Under the pieces are notes generated by a model. That model saw only the letters and a program-made list of their open reading frames with translations, made no database searches and had not been told where the DNA came from. Both the position numbers and the translations under genes were made by a program. Source: Methylicorpusculum sp. (GTDB taxonomy: Bacteria > Pseudomonadota > Gammaproteobacteria > Methylococcales > Methylomonadaceae). Taken from it: a DNA stretch of 64,000 nt. The stretch covers positions 1-64,000 of the forward strand of contig NZ_JAUSBX010000125.1 in NCBI RefSeq assembly GCF_030651835.1. Reading direction: 5' to 3'. Shown here piece after piece: positions 8,880-18,418 of this stretch (positions within the stretch are counted from its first letter, which is position 1; every line of letters starts with the position of its first letter).

Positions 8880-10670
8880 ATGCGTAGCCACAAATGTGGA
8901 GAATTAACTGCCCAACATCTAGGCCAATCCGTTGCCCTTTGCGGATGGGTTCATCGGCGCCGTGATCATGGCGGTGTCATCTTTATTGATCTGCGGGACC
9001 GTGCCGGTTTAGTGCAGGTCGTATTCGATCCAGATGAACCTGAATCATTCGCTCTAGCCGAAAGTGTGCGTAGCGAATATGTTCTGCGCATTGAAGGTAT
9101 GGTCAGAGAACGTCCCGAAGGCACGCATAATTCGAATATGGCAACCGGCGCTATTGAAGTGCTGGCCAAGCATATTGAAGTGTTGAACGAATCGGAAACC
9201 CCGCCGTTCCCATTGGAAAGCGATATCGAAGTCAATGAGGAAACGAGACTGCGTTTTCGCTACATAGACTTGCGCCGCACCGTAATGCAACAAAAGATGA
9301 AGGTTCGCCGCGATGTGACGCGTCATTTACGGCAATTTTTGGATGACCACGAGTTTTTCGAAATTGAAACACCTTACCTGACTAAGGCTACACCGGAAGG
9401 CGCCCGCGATTACATCGTGCCCAGCCGGACTCATCAAAATGCCTTTTTTGCTTTACCCCAGTCGCCGCAGTTGTACAAACAATTGCTGATGATAGCGGGA
9501 ATGGATCGTTATTATCAGGTCGTACGCTGCTTCCGGGATGAAGATTTGCGGGCCGACCGTCAGCCTGAATTTACTCAGCTCGATATCGAAACCTCGTTTA
9601 TGAACGAGCAGCAAATCATGGAAGTCATGGAAGAAATGATTCGCCGTCTGTTCAAGGACATCATTGATGTTGACCTCGGTGCGCAATTTCCGGTCATTAG
9701 CTATCAAGAAGCCATGCGCCGATATGGTTCTGACCGCCCTGATTTAAGGGTTCCATTGGAACTTGTCGATATTGTCGATGAAATGAAAGATGTCGATTTC
9801 AAGGTTTTCTCAGGGCCTGCCAACGATCCGGATGGACGTGTGGTGGCGATGCGGTTGCCGAATGGCGGCGATTTGAGCCGGAAAGACATTGATGAATTGA
9901 CCAAGTTTGTCGCTATATACGGCGCAAAAGGTTTGGCCTACATCAAAGTCAACGATTTAGCCGCCGGTATAGAAGGCTTGCAATCTCCTATTGTTAAATT
10001 TGCGCCCGATACCGTTTGGGCTAAAGTGATGGAAAAAGCTGGTGCTCAAAATGGCGATCTGATATTTTTCGGGGCCGATAAAACCGCTATCGTCAATGAA
10101 GCGCTGGGAGCGCTTCGCGTCAAACTGGGCATTGACCGCAACTTGCTCGAAGGCGAGTGGAAACCGGTGTGGGTGGTCGATTTTCCTATGTTCGCATGGG
10201 ACGAAAAAGCCAAACGCTTTTCAGCAATTCATCATCCGTTTACTGCGCCAAGCTGCTCTTCAGAAGAGTTGGTCGCTAATCCAGGGCAAGCCTTATCGCG
10301 CGCTTACGATCTGGTCTTGAATGGAACCGAAGTTGGCGGTGGCTCAATTCGTATCAATCGGACGGCGATGCAGCAAACTGTATTCGATATTCTCGGCATT
10401 GGTCACGAAGAAGCCCGCGAAAAATTTGGTTTCTTACTCGATGCTTTAAAGTATGGCGCGCCACCTCATGGCGGTATTGCTTTTGGTTTGGATCGATTGG
10501 TGATGCTGATGACCGGTTCTCACTCCATCCGCGATGTAATAGCTTTTCCGAAAACGCAAACGGCCGCCTGTCCATTATTCAATGCACCTGCTTTTGTGAG
10601 TGAGGAGCAATTGAAAGAGTTGGGAATTAAACTCCGCAAACCTGCGGGCAAAGAAGAAAAGCAGGATTAA
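8880..10670 (+). CDS. aspS: Aspartyl-tRNA synthetase, probably non-discriminating (AspRS/Asx type)
   Basis: Class IIb synthetase of 596 residues with the N-terminal OB anticodon domain, the bacterial GAD insertion and the class II core. Motif 2 is [17 protein letters not shown] and motif 3 is [16 protein letters not shown]. The anticodon domain reads [11 protein letters not shown] (22-32) with His30 and has Gly81 in RPEG. These match the residues (His31 and Gly83 in the Pseudomonas aeruginosa enzyme) associated with non-discriminating AspRS, which also charges tRNA-Asn for later amidation by GatCAB. E. coli-type discriminating enzymes have Leu at the first site. The genome's gatCAB and asnS content, not visible here, would settle specificity. 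Confidence 0.96.
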   Translation: MRSHKCGELTAQHLGQSVALCGWVHRRRDHGGVIFIDLRDRAGLVQVVFDPDEPESFALAESVRSEYVLRIEGMVRERPEGTHNSNMATGAIEVLAKHIEVLNESETPPFPLESDIEVNEETRLRFRYIDLRRTVMQQKMKVRRDVTRHLRQFLDDHEFFEIETPYLTKATPEGARDYIVPSRTHQNAFFALPQSPQLYKQLLMIAGMDRYYQVVRCFRDEDLRADRQPEFTQLDIETSFMNEQQIMEVMEEMIRRLFKDIIDVDLGAQFPVISYQEAMRRYGSDRPDLRVPLELVDIVDEMKDVDFKVFSGPANDPDGRVVAMRLPNGGDLSRKDIDELTKFVAIYGAKGLAYIKVNDLAAGIEGLQSPIVKFAPDTVWAKVMEKAGAQNGDLIFFGADKTAIVNEALGALRVKLGIDRNLLEGEWKPVWVVDFPMFAWDEKAKRFSAIHHPFTAPSCSSEELVANPGQALSRAYDLVLNGTEVGGGSIRINRTAMQQTVFDILGIGHEEAREKFGFLLDALKYGAPPHGGIAFGLDRLVMLMTGSHSIRDVIAFPKTQTAACPLFNAPAFVSEEQLKELGIKLRKPAGKEEKQD

Positions 10671-10724
10671 ACGAGCGAGCGGGTAAGCATGGAGTGGTCG
10701 CGTCTTTGACGATTCCAGGCATCA

Positions 10725-10751
10725 GTTGGGTTAGCAAAAGTCTAACCCAAC
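10725..10751. repeat. REP-like palindrome between aspS and the DUF2780 gene
   Basis: GTTGGGTTAG (10725-10734) and CTAACCCAAC (10742-10751) form a perfect 10-bp stem around CAAAAGT. The GTTGGGTTxG...CxAACCCAAC form resembles dispersed REP-type palindromes mobilised by RAYT transposases in many bacteria. It is flanked by AGTGGTCGCGT (10692-10702) and AGGCATCAGT (10717-10726), both of which also occur together at 56-72 of the window. There is no T-run, so a terminator role is less likely. Confidence 0.55.
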
Positions 10752-10855
10752 GAGGGCTTTATCTGCTTGTCTCGCTCAATGTAAAAGAGCAATAGCACGT
10801 TGATTGTTTTACCCTTTATTACCAAGCCACAAACAGGCCTGTCCAAGAGTCAATT

Positions 10856-11422
10856 ATGAAACCATTAAAAAACATAGCCGTTATAACTTCTTTGATAGCG
10901 CTGGCTGGTGGTTGCGCACCTGCTCAACAAGGTAGTATTCAAAACATCGGATTAGGTGCAGCTCAGTCTGCGGTTAGTCAGCAAGCCCCTTTGGCCGGTG
11001 TTTTGGGGAATGCTGCGAGTGACAGTTCCGGGTTGGGTTTGGTCAATGTTTTAGTCAATCAGCTGGGTATCTCTCCTGTACAGGCTTTAGGCGGAGCGGG
11101 CTCGATTTTTTCAGTTGCCAAGCAAAGTATGAATGCCGCTGACTTTTCAACCTTAAGTAATGCTGTGCCGGGTATGGATCAGTATTTATCAAATGCCCCG
11201 AAGGTTCCAGCCGCAGCCAATTCATCTTTGCTTGGGACCGCCAGTGGTTTATTGGGCAATCAAGCAGGCGGTCTGGGTAACTTGGCGTCCCTGGCCAGCT
11301 CTTTTCAAACCTTGGGTATGAATTCAAATATGATTAGCCAATTTGTGCCGGTGGTCATGCAATATGTTCAGCAGCAAGGCGGAGCAGGTGCCATGTCATT
11401 ACTTCAAAACGCGTTGTACTGA
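10856..11422 (+). CDS. DUF2780-family lipoprotein
   Basis: A 188-residue predicted lipoprotein. Its signal peptide ends in LAGGC, with lipidation expected at Cys20. The mature part has the DUF2780 signature: a short helical repeat such as VNVLVNQLGISPVQALGGAG, then a Gly/Ser/Ala-rich region with SAADFSTLSNAVPGMD-like spacing. Most of the mature chain is small residues, Leu and Gln, with almost no charge. DUF2780 proteins (VcgC/VcgE group) have no firmly established role. It is monocistronic, with a REP-like palindrome before it and a strong hairpin after it. Confidence 0.75.
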   Translation: MKPLKNIAVITSLIALAGGCAPAQQGSIQNIGLGAAQSAVSQQAPLAGVLGNAASDSSGLGLVNVLVNQLGISPVQALGGAGSIFSVAKQSMNAADFSTLSNAVPGMDQYLSNAPKVPAAANSSLLGTASGLLGNQAGGLGNLASLASSFQTLGMNSNMISQFVPVVMQYVQQQGGAGAMSLLQNALY

Positions 11423-11548
11423 GGGCCATTGTTTTCTCACGTTTGTTAAACCTTCGAAAGCGCCCTCGTTTGGGTTATGCTGATACTCGTGCACCGTTTC
11501 TGGTAGCTGTTTTTTAAACAGAATTCAAACAATACAGCTCAATAACAG

Positions 11549-11574
11549 GTAAGGTGTTTAAACGAACACCTTAC
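11549..11574. promoter_or_regulatory. Perfect 10-bp dyad just upstream of nadA
   Basis: GTAAGGTGTT (11549-11558) and AACACCTTAC (11565-11574) are perfect inverted repeats around TAAACG. They end 20 nt before the nadA start and lie 127 nt after the DUF2780 stop. It could be a late terminator of the upstream gene, an mRNA leader hairpin, or an operator for a regulator of NAD synthesis. The tail ATTTGATTT is only weakly T-rich. Confidence 0.45.
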
Positions 11575-11594
11575 ATTTGATTTAGGTTCGAAAT

Positions 11595-12692
11595 ATGATC
11601 TCCACGGCTTTACCCATCCAAAATTATGCATTACTTGATGATGATGAGTGCGATTCTCGAATTGTTGGCGCCAAGCAAAAACTGGGCTCTCGTTGTGTGA
11701 TTCTAGGCCATCATTATCAGCGTAATGAGGTATTTAAACATGCTGACTTTTCGGGTGATTCTTTAAAGCTCTCCCGAAACGCGGCTGCTTCGGAAGCCGA
11801 ATATATCGTATTCTGCGGCGTGCATTTTATGGCTGAAGTTGCCGATATTTTGTCCCGGCCCGAGCAAATCGCAATATTGCCTGATATGGCGGCCGGCTGT
11901 TCGATGGCCGATATGGCGAATGTCATTAAGGTGAACAAATGTTGGCAGGAGCTTTCGGACTTATTGGATCCTGATGAAAAGGTGACCCCCGTAACCTATA
12001 TCAATTCCGCAGCCGATTTAAAAGCCTTTTGCGGAGACCATGGCGGTATTGTCTGTACGTCGTCGAATGCGCAAAAAGTTCTGGAATGGAGTTTTTCAAG
12101 ACGGGAAAAAGTGTTGTTTTTCCCCGATCAGCATTTAGGGCGAAATACCGGCTATCGCATGGGCATTCCTTTGGATGAAATGGTGACCTGGGATTTTGAA
12201 CAGCCATTAGGCGGATTGACCGAAGCGCAGATCAGAAAAGCCAAAATCATTCTCTGGAAAGGATTTTGTTCGGTTCATCAAATGTTCAAGCCTGAACACA
12301 TTGACCGCTTTCTGGAACGATACCCGGAAACTAAAGTCATCTCGCATCCCGAAGCCAGTTTCGAAGTGTGCGAAAAATCGGACTATGTGGGATCAACAGA
12401 GTACATTCTCAAAGTGGTAGGCGACGCTGAGCCGGGTACGCGCTGGCTGGTCGGCACGGAGCTTAATTTGGTCAATCGATTGAACGAATTGACCAAAGAT
12501 CAGGGCAAAAGTGTTCATTTCATGTCGCCCACCGTCTGTATGTGCTCGACGATGTTTAGAACCGATCCTCAGCATCTGGCCTGGGTGATGGAAAACCTGG
12601 CGGCTGGTCATGTGGTTAACCGGATACAAGTGCCTGAGAGGGAAGCTATTTTAGCCAGGAAAGCGCTGGACAATATGCTGGCGATTCATTAG
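11595..12692 (+). CDS. nadA: Quinolinate synthase A
   Basis: Condenses iminoaspartate with dihydroxyacetone phosphate to quinolinate in de novo NAD synthesis, using a [4Fe-4S] cluster with one free iron site. The 365 residues belong to the longer NadA class seen in proteobacteria. ILGHHYQ near 36-42 binds substrate. Likely cluster cysteines are Cys102 (AAGCSMAD), Cys225 (KGFCSVHQ) and Cys315 or Cys317 (TVCMCSTM). The cytoplasmic partner nadB is not nearby. A symporter gene begins 29 nt downstream on the same strand, so the two are probably co-transcribed. Confidence 0.97.
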   Translation: MISTALPIQNYALLDDDECDSRIVGAKQKLGSRCVILGHHYQRNEVFKHADFSGDSLKLSRNAAASEAEYIVFCGVHFMAEVADILSRPEQIAILPDMAAGCSMADMANVIKVNKCWQELSDLLDPDEKVTPVTYINSAADLKAFCGDHGGIVCTSSNAQKVLEWSFSRREKVLFFPDQHLGRNTGYRMGIPLDEMVTWDFEQPLGGLTEAQIRKAKIILWKGFCSVHQMFKPEHIDRFLERYPETKVISHPEASFEVCEKSDYVGSTEYILKVVGDAEPGTRWLVGTELNLVNRLNELTKDQGKSVHFMSPTVCMCSTMFRTDPQHLAWVMENLAAGHVVNRIQVPEREAILARKALDNMLAIH

Positions 12693-12721
12693 CAAAAACA
12701 TTTAAGCCGTCTCGACTGAAT

Positions 12722-14122
12722 GTGAATTGGGTTCTGCTGGGCATTATTGTTTACATACTGATCCAGTTAGTGATCGGTATTGTTGTGTCTAGGAAGATCA
12801 ACAACGAAGACGACTATTTGCTGGCAGGAAGAAGTCTTGGAACGGGGCTTGCCACTTTAAGCGTATTTGCGACCTGGTTCGGTGCCGAAACCTGCATCGG
12901 CGCTGCAGGTGCCGTTTATGAGAATGGTCTGTCCGGCGCCACCATTGATCCTTTCGGCTATTCTCTTTGCCTGGTGGTCATGGGGTTATTGTTTTCAATA
13001 CCCCTATGGCGAAGGCAAATGACGACGTTAGCTGATTTATTCAAACAACGTTATTCGGTCAATATAGAGCGATTAGCCGTTTTAATGATGGTGCCCGGGA
13101 CGGTTATGTGGGCGGCGGCCCAGATCAGAGCTTTCGGTCAAGTCTTGTCGGCGACTGGTGGTTTTCAGGTGGAACTGGCGATCAGTTGTGCCTCTGCTGT
13201 TGTGATTATCTATACACTTTATGGCGGTTTGATGGCTGATGTGATTACCGATGCCGTGCAAGGCGTGGCATTGATTCTCGGTTTAATGATGTTGCTGGTG
13301 TTAGTGGTTGAAGCCAGTGGCGGCTGGCAGGTTGCCATCAATAAAATTGAACCCGAACGTTTGCGGTTCTTCAATGAAAGCTCAACGCATTCCTGGCTGG
13401 ATACCGTCGAACTTTGGGCGATACCGGTGTGTGGTTCGCTAATGTCACAAGAACTGGTGTCTCGCGTCCTGGCCAGCCGTTCGCCTGAAATCGCACGGAG
13501 AGCCTGTGTGGGTGGCGGGTTACTTTATCTTGCTGTGGGTTTGATCCCGGTAACTACAGGTTTGCTGGGTTACGGACTGCTACCAAATTTAAATCATCCT
13601 GAGCAAATATTGCCGCAATTGGCACAAACCTATCTGAGCTCTTTTCTCTATGTGATTTTTGCCGGGGCGCTGATCTCGGCAATTTTATCCACGGTGGATA
13701 GCGCATTACTGGCCGCTTCTGCATTAATTTCACACAACCTGATCGTACCGGTTTTGGGGAATCCGGATGAGCGGCGTAAGGTGCTTATTGCCAGAGCAGC
13801 TGTTTTGGTTTGCGGGTTTATTGCTTATGGTTTGGCGCTGCATGCCGGACGTGTCTATTCCCTGGTTGAAGAAGCATCGGCCTTCGGCAGTGCGGGAGTT
13901 ATAACCGTGGTTGTTTTTGGTCTTTTTACCCGGTTTGGCGGGAGTTTGAGTGCCGGTGCGGGGCTTATTTCAGGATTGGTCGTGTGGATAGCAGGCAATT
14001 ATTGGCTTGAGCTACAGACGCCTTATTTATGGTCGCTGGGAGCCGCCATTTTCAGTTATATCCTGTTGGCTTGCTATGAAAAGTGTGCGATTGAAAGAAA
14101 AGCTGTTTTTTGTCAGCGTTGA
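12722..14122 (+). CDS. Sodium:solute symporter (SSS) family permease
   Basis: A 466-residue inner-membrane protein with about 12-13 predicted hydrophobic helices, starting NWVLLGIIVYILIQLVIG. Family features include the early DDYLLAGRSLG and FATWFGAETCIGAA segments and the STVDSALLAASALIS stretch (about 325), which matches the SSS sodium-site helix. It starts with GTG at 12722. The overlapping ATG two bases earlier is in another frame and hits TGA at once. The substrate cannot be read from the sequence: proline, pantothenate and other carboxylates are all possible. Its position directly after nadA hints at, but does not prove, an NAD-precursor or organic-acid role. Confidence 0.85.
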   Translation: MNWVLLGIIVYILIQLVIGIVVSRKINNEDDYLLAGRSLGTGLATLSVFATWFGAETCIGAAGAVYENGLSGATIDPFGYSLCLVVMGLLFSIPLWRRQMTTLADLFKQRYSVNIERLAVLMMVPGTVMWAAAQIRAFGQVLSATGGFQVELAISCASAVVIIYTLYGGLMADVITDAVQGVALILGLMMLLVLVVEASGGWQVAINKIEPERLRFFNESSTHSWLDTVELWAIPVCGSLMSQELVSRVLASRSPEIARRACVGGGLLYLAVGLIPVTTGLLGYGLLPNLNHPEQILPQLAQTYLSSFLYVIFAGALISAILSTVDSALLAASALISHNLIVPVLGNPDERRKVLIARAAVLVCGFIAYGLALHAGRVYSLVEEASAFGSAGVITVVVFGLFTRFGGSLSAGAGLISGLVVWIAGNYWLELQTPYLWSLGAAIFSYILLACYEKCAIERKAVFCQR

Positions 14123-14140
14123 GTGAATGCTGGTCAAGTC

Positions 14141-14173
14141 AGGAAGCGCACCTTTTTTATCGGTACGCTTCCT
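14141..14173. terminator. Hairpin between convergent symporter and PEPCK genes
   Basis: AGGAAGCG (14141-14148) pairs with CGCTTCCT (14166-14173), extended by ACC/GGT past one mismatch, with a T6-containing loop. Its place between two converging stops supports a shared terminator. T-runs outside the stem are weak. Confidence 0.55.
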
Positions 14174-14190
14174 AAGCATGATCCGTTTAC

Positions 14191-17100
14191 CTAGCTATTA
14201 AGCGCCTTGCGGTGAACCCAATCGGTACCCAATGTGCCGATCAAAGTCTGTGTATAGTTTGAATCACTCAAAGCTGCAATCATCCGTTCAGCTTTATTCA
14301 GTTTTTCGGTTAATTGTTCTTGAATTACTGTATCTCCCGGTTCGATCTCGCCCAATCTGAGTTTGATATAGTCGTAGTGTCTTTGCCATAACTGCAAATC
14401 GCGCTGTTGTTTGATTTCAAGTCTTTCTTGATACCAATCACTGGCTAAAAGGTAGTCGCGGGTAAACATGCTGCGAATAGTCGGGTCATCAATCGTTTTT
14501 CCCTCGTATTGACCTTCGGCCATGATATAAATAAGCGCTTTTAGGGGTGGGCAGGCGTCTTCGACGGTACCATCCTCAATGTACAGCTGTGCTACCCGTT
14601 GTTGCGCTTCGTAAATGTTGTCAATGCCATCTATGAAAGCATCAAGATCCTGGGTTTCAGGTTTCAACATCGCCTCATCGAAAACAGCAGTAGGGTAGTC
14701 GAATATTTTTCCGAAATTGGTATGCACAAAACGCTCGGTGATGCGGTAACCCAAGCGACTGGCGAATACGGTGCGGCCTTGATGTTCAAAGTCTTCCATT
14801 TTTTCCAGATGACCATGCTCGATCAAATAACGGGGATCGCGTTCCTCAACCGTTAAGCGCGACCAAAGTTCAGGGATTAACAAGCTGATGTCGTGATCGA
14901 TACGGCGCTGCGCACCTATGAAACCAGCGCTGGTTGAAAAGCCTGCGTAGTCACACAGGATCATTGAGACCAGTGCCGTGTTGAGATCCGATGTCGCGCT
15001 CAGTGCGTTAAAAGGACCTTTGGTCAAGGCGCCTTCAGAACCGGCTCCGGTTGTTGAAGGTGATTTTCCGGTTAAGCTGCAGATGTAATCCATGAACAAC
15101 TCAGGCAATTCCTGATAATGAATCGGGTTGTAAGCGGCTAAAGGTCTGATACCAGCTGCAATTTCCTGTGGATTGTTCCTGCGTCCTGCCAGAACCGAGT
15201 TGACCGGAAAATAAACCGGTTGATCTAAGGCCAATCGTCTGGAAAGGCGGGTCGACATTTCTGCGAGATAACGCATCAGAGGGTTTGCAAGATCCGGACG
15301 GAGCTGTAAATAGCGAGAATTCAAGCTCGGTTTACCATCGACAATTCTCGGATGAGCGGATGAAACAAAAAACTCACCTTCTTTTCCCTGCGCAGCCCGT
15401 AAAATTACTTTCTGCATCGGTTCGCTGAATTCTTCAAAGTGAATGACATCTTCGATCAGTTCTTGAGCGTCTTTAGGTGTTAAGGGTTGGAAATTTACAA
15501 TGAAGTTGTTGGTTCCGGACAAGTCCAATTCAGTTTGCAAATCAGCGCCCCGATTAATAGCATCATCCGGGCGTTGAAAAAAGCTTTGTTCACAGTTTTC
15601 TACAAGCTTGACGCTTGGATTGGTGTAAGCGGGATTAAGACCTGCAATAGAATCCGACCTAACCACGGTTGAAGCGGTAATGTCATCTTCCAGTTGAACC
15701 TTCTCTGAAGCCATAAAGTCTTGACGCAGTTTAAAGACGCGCCATGCGCCTTTGGCATCAAAACCTACGCGCAAATAACTGGCAACCAGTTTGCGACCAT
15801 GAAATTTCAGTTCGTTTCCAGGATAGCTGTTGACCAAGTCAACCGAGAAATGTTCGCGCCAATTTTGTCCCCATTCCTCTTTATAGAATCGTTTGATCAT
15901 CAACACCAAGGCGAGAATGTGCTGAGGTATTGCTTCAAGCCAATGGTTGTATTCGTCATTGTAGTCAGAGGCCGAAGGCGTCAGTAGTTTGATCACTGAG
16001 CCCAGGGTGCGTTTATTGCTCAACAAACTCCGTTGATCCTGGCCTTGTTTAGCAGGGTCACGGAAGCGGCCGGAATAATCGCGCTCAAAAATACGGGCCA
16101 CAAAATCCATATCTTTATCAAAGTCATCGACAAAAATGGCACCCGAAATGATGGCGCCGGCAATGGACTTGGATATTTCCGATTTTCCTCCGCCGGAGAC
16201 AGTAGATGGTTTATGGCAGAATGTGCCTTCCGGCTGGGTGCCGATCAATCGCCAGCTGGGCGCGTGCGGGTGGCGCTCCATGTGAATTTTGAAACCATTG
16301 GGATAGACATAGAAGTGATCAACCAGCAGTTTGATCGCCTGCAGCTGACCATTTTTTTCCCAGCTGATTTTTTGTTCCTGAATATTAACCTGAGCGTTTT
16401 CAGGTACATAAATGATTTCAGGATGTGTTTTGTCTATGGCATAACCCTCTGGCTTTAAATCAATGACAGCGGCTAATTTGGCATAAACATTTTCGAAAGA
16501 ATAGTCCGGATCAAAATCAGTGCTTAGCGGTAAATAGGTTTCTCCCAAATTAACCTGAGAAAAAGCCAATGCGCCGCCGGAGTGCTCTTCTTCACAGTCA
16601 CCTCGCAGGTTGGCAGAGTAGCTAATTTGAGATTTGTTCTCTTTTTTACTGTAACCGAAATAATTGTCGGCAATGATGGTTACGATAACGCCTCGTATGT
16701 CCCTGCAAACCAATTTAAAGGGTGTGCCGTCGTTATACAATTCATCTTCGCTTTTCCAGCACATGCCCTCTTTACGCTGACGATTTGTCGCTTGGTCATA
16801 ATGAGGAAGGCCTACCTCTTTCTTTTTCAGTCGAACTAAATGCGGGGCCAAGATAATGCCGCCGGTTGTGCCGGTCCAGTGGTCTATATCCAGTCCGGCG
16901 TCGTTATCCGGCAAATAAGGATCTCCGCCATTGCCAAAAATCGATTCGACAAAAGCCAGATTAGCAACTAGGCCGCCTGGCACAAAAAAGCGCACTTCCA
17001 TTCTTTGTTCAGGCATGCTTTCAGAGATTTTAGGTCTTACGATGGGTCTTAATAGCAAAGATACCCATACTTTTGCAGGATTATCCTGTGCACTGGTAAA

Positions 17101-17655
17101 AGGCAGTGCCAAAAGATCATCCGGAGGATTTAATGCGGCTTGCAAAATGCTTGCGTAAGCTTTGATGGGCACTTCTTTTTTGTCAGCGGGAACAGGAAGA
17201 CCGCCTTCGACAATATGAAACACACCTTTCGTCGTCCGTCTGTCGTTTTGTGGATTATGCAGAACGCCTTGGGCCAAACGGTAAGAATCAACATAAGCGG
17301 AATGAAATTCATTTTGTTGATAGGGGACTGAAAGTTCCTGCGCTATGCCTTTGTGATCGAGTATGAACGACTCGCCGGGTAGCTTAACGGTAAGTTCAAT
17401 ACCGTTTCCCTTGAGATAACTGTTTAAATAGTCTTGAATACGCTGATCGGCTGGACAGCGGTACTTAGCCAGCAAACGCCGTTGCTGCAAATAATTTTTA
17501 AGCAGGCTGTCGGCTATTTTAAGCGTTTGTTGATCATTTTCAGCTTCGCAAATGGGCTGGCCCAGCGCAGCGAGTTGCAAATTGATATGTTGCACCTCTT
17601 CGAATTGCTTTAGTCTGGTCGCATCATCTTGCTGAGGTGTTGTTAACGTGTTCAT
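14191..17655 (-). CDS. Pyrophosphate-dependent phosphoenolpyruvate carboxykinase (PPi-PEPCK)
   Basis: A 1154-residue cytosolic enzyme, far larger than ATP- or GTP-type PEPCK (about 530-620). Its size and several segments match the PPi-type family described from Propionibacterium and Entamoeba: HNPQNDRRTTKGVFHI near 133-148, FVPGGL near 224, the kinase-like loop TVSGGGKSEISKS near 482-494, LTGKSPSTTGAGSEGALTKG near 870-889 and DHDISLLIPEL near 930-940. The reaction is oxaloacetate + PPi = PEP + CO2 + Pi, possibly run either way. A GGAGC ribosome site precedes the ATG. It is monocistronic with a 760-bp upstream gap. The motif comparison is from memory. The alternative is an uncharacterised paralogue of the same family. 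Confidence 0.85.
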   Translation of the reverse strand: MNTLTTPQQDDATRLKQFEEVQHINLQLAALGQPICEAENDQQTLKIADSLLKNYLQQRRLLAKYRCPADQRIQDYLNSYLKGNGIELTVKLPGESFILDHKGIAQELSVPYQQNEFHSAYVDSYRLAQGVLHNPQNDRRTTKGVFHIVEGGLPVPADKKEVPIKAYASILQAALNPPDDLLALPFTSAQDNPAKVWVSLLLRPIVRPKISESMPEQRMEVRFFVPGGLVANLAFVESIFGNGGDPYLPDNDAGLDIDHWTGTTGGIILAPHLVRLKKKEVGLPHYDQATNRQRKEGMCWKSEDELYNDGTPFKLVCRDIRGVIVTIIADNYFGYSKKENKSQISYSANLRGDCEEEHSGGALAFSQVNLGETYLPLSTDFDPDYSFENVYAKLAAVIDLKPEGYAIDKTHPEIIYVPENAQVNIQEQKISWEKNGQLQAIKLLVDHFYVYPNGFKIHMERHPHAPSWRLIGTQPEGTFCHKPSTVSGGGKSEISKSIAGAIISGAIFVDDFDKDMDFVARIFERDYSGRFRDPAKQGQDQRSLLSNKRTLGSVIKLLTPSASDYNDEYNHWLEAIPQHILALVLMIKRFYKEEWGQNWREHFSVDLVNSYPGNELKFHGRKLVASYLRVGFDAKGAWRVFKLRQDFMASEKVQLEDDITASTVVRSDSIAGLNPAYTNPSVKLVENCEQSFFQRPDDAINRGADLQTELDLSGTNNFIVNFQPLTPKDAQELIEDVIHFEEFSEPMQKVILRAAQGKEGEFFVSSAHPRIVDGKPSLNSRYLQLRPDLANPLMRYLAEMSTRLSRRLALDQPVYFPVNSVLAGRRNNPQEIAAGIRPLAAYNPIHYQELPELFMDYICSLTGKSPSTTGAGSEGALTKGPFNALSATSDLNTALVSMILCDYAGFSTSAGFIGAQRRIDHDISLLIPELWSRLTVEERDPRYLIEHGHLEKMEDFEHQGRTVFASRLGYRITERFVHTNFGKIFDYPTAVFDEAMLKPETQDLDAFIDGIDNIYEAQQRVAQLYIEDGTVEDACPPLKALIYIMAEGQYEGKTIDDPTIRSMFTRDYLLASDWYQERLEIKQQRDLQLWQRHYDYIKLRLGEIEPGDTVIQEQLTEKLNKAERMIAALSDSNYTQTLIGTLGTDWVHRKALNS

Positions 17656-18418
17656 CGTAAAAGCTCCGTTGGATGTGTTTGTATAAAAAGATAATCACTT
17701 TAAAAAATAAAAAACCTGCGCTCGATTGTATATTGTTGATTGGGCGTTATTTATTAACCGATTTGTCGGTCTGGATGTGTGGCTCGAGTTTGCATTTTTT
17801 GAAATGCAGCCATCTTTTTTTATTATTTTAAGTAATCATACAAAACATATCGCCTCAAGCCGGATAAGGCTAAGTCATTCAGTTCTTGAACGATGATGTT
17901 GATAAATTTGGATTTATTCAGAATAAAATCGACTTTAATTACACTTTAAAGAAAAATATATAAATTTAGGCTTGTTAAATGAAGAGCTGGCAACTGTTTA
18001 AAGCCTATTTTCAGAATCCAGACAGATTGATGATGTTGATCAATTTTCATTAGCTTTCGTTTATATCGTCATCGAAAAATAGAATTAGATCAAGCCATTT
18101 TATTAGCCAGCGGATTGTAAATACCTGGATTGTTATGAACAAATAGGCTCTAAAAACGATTGAAATTAAATCAATTATAAAAGCTTCATTTGACTTAAAC
18201 TAGGATCCAGCTAATTTGTATAGTATTTTTAATCAAGCTTGAGTTTAATTGAAAATCATTCTTTGTGCAGTAAACTTTATCTGAAAATGTAAAATCCATC
18301 AGTACGAGCCAATCAATCTTGGTGAGCTATTGTGATCGCGGTTTTGTTGAAATAAGCGGTTGGTTTTTTGCACATAGACAATAGTTTGATTTCTATCAGT
18401 ACCTAATGGATAAGGATA
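17656..18418. other. 763-bp intergenic region between divergent genes
   Basis: This AT-rich stretch separates the PPi-PEPCK start (minus) from the cyclic-nucleotide-binding gene (plus) and must hold both promoters. One small hairpin is visible: TGCATTT (17791-17797) with AAATGCA (17802-17808). I found no tRNA, recognisable small gene or known riboswitch. Confidence 0.5.

Noticed and set aside
14191-17655. Reading the 1154-residue gene as an ATP- or GTP-type PEP carboxykinase
   Set aside because: It is twice too long, and its motifs fit the PPi-type family instead.
17656-18418. Search for tRNA or small RNA in the long gap
   Set aside because: No T-loop-like GGTTCGA context with matching acceptor arms and no strong terminator were found.
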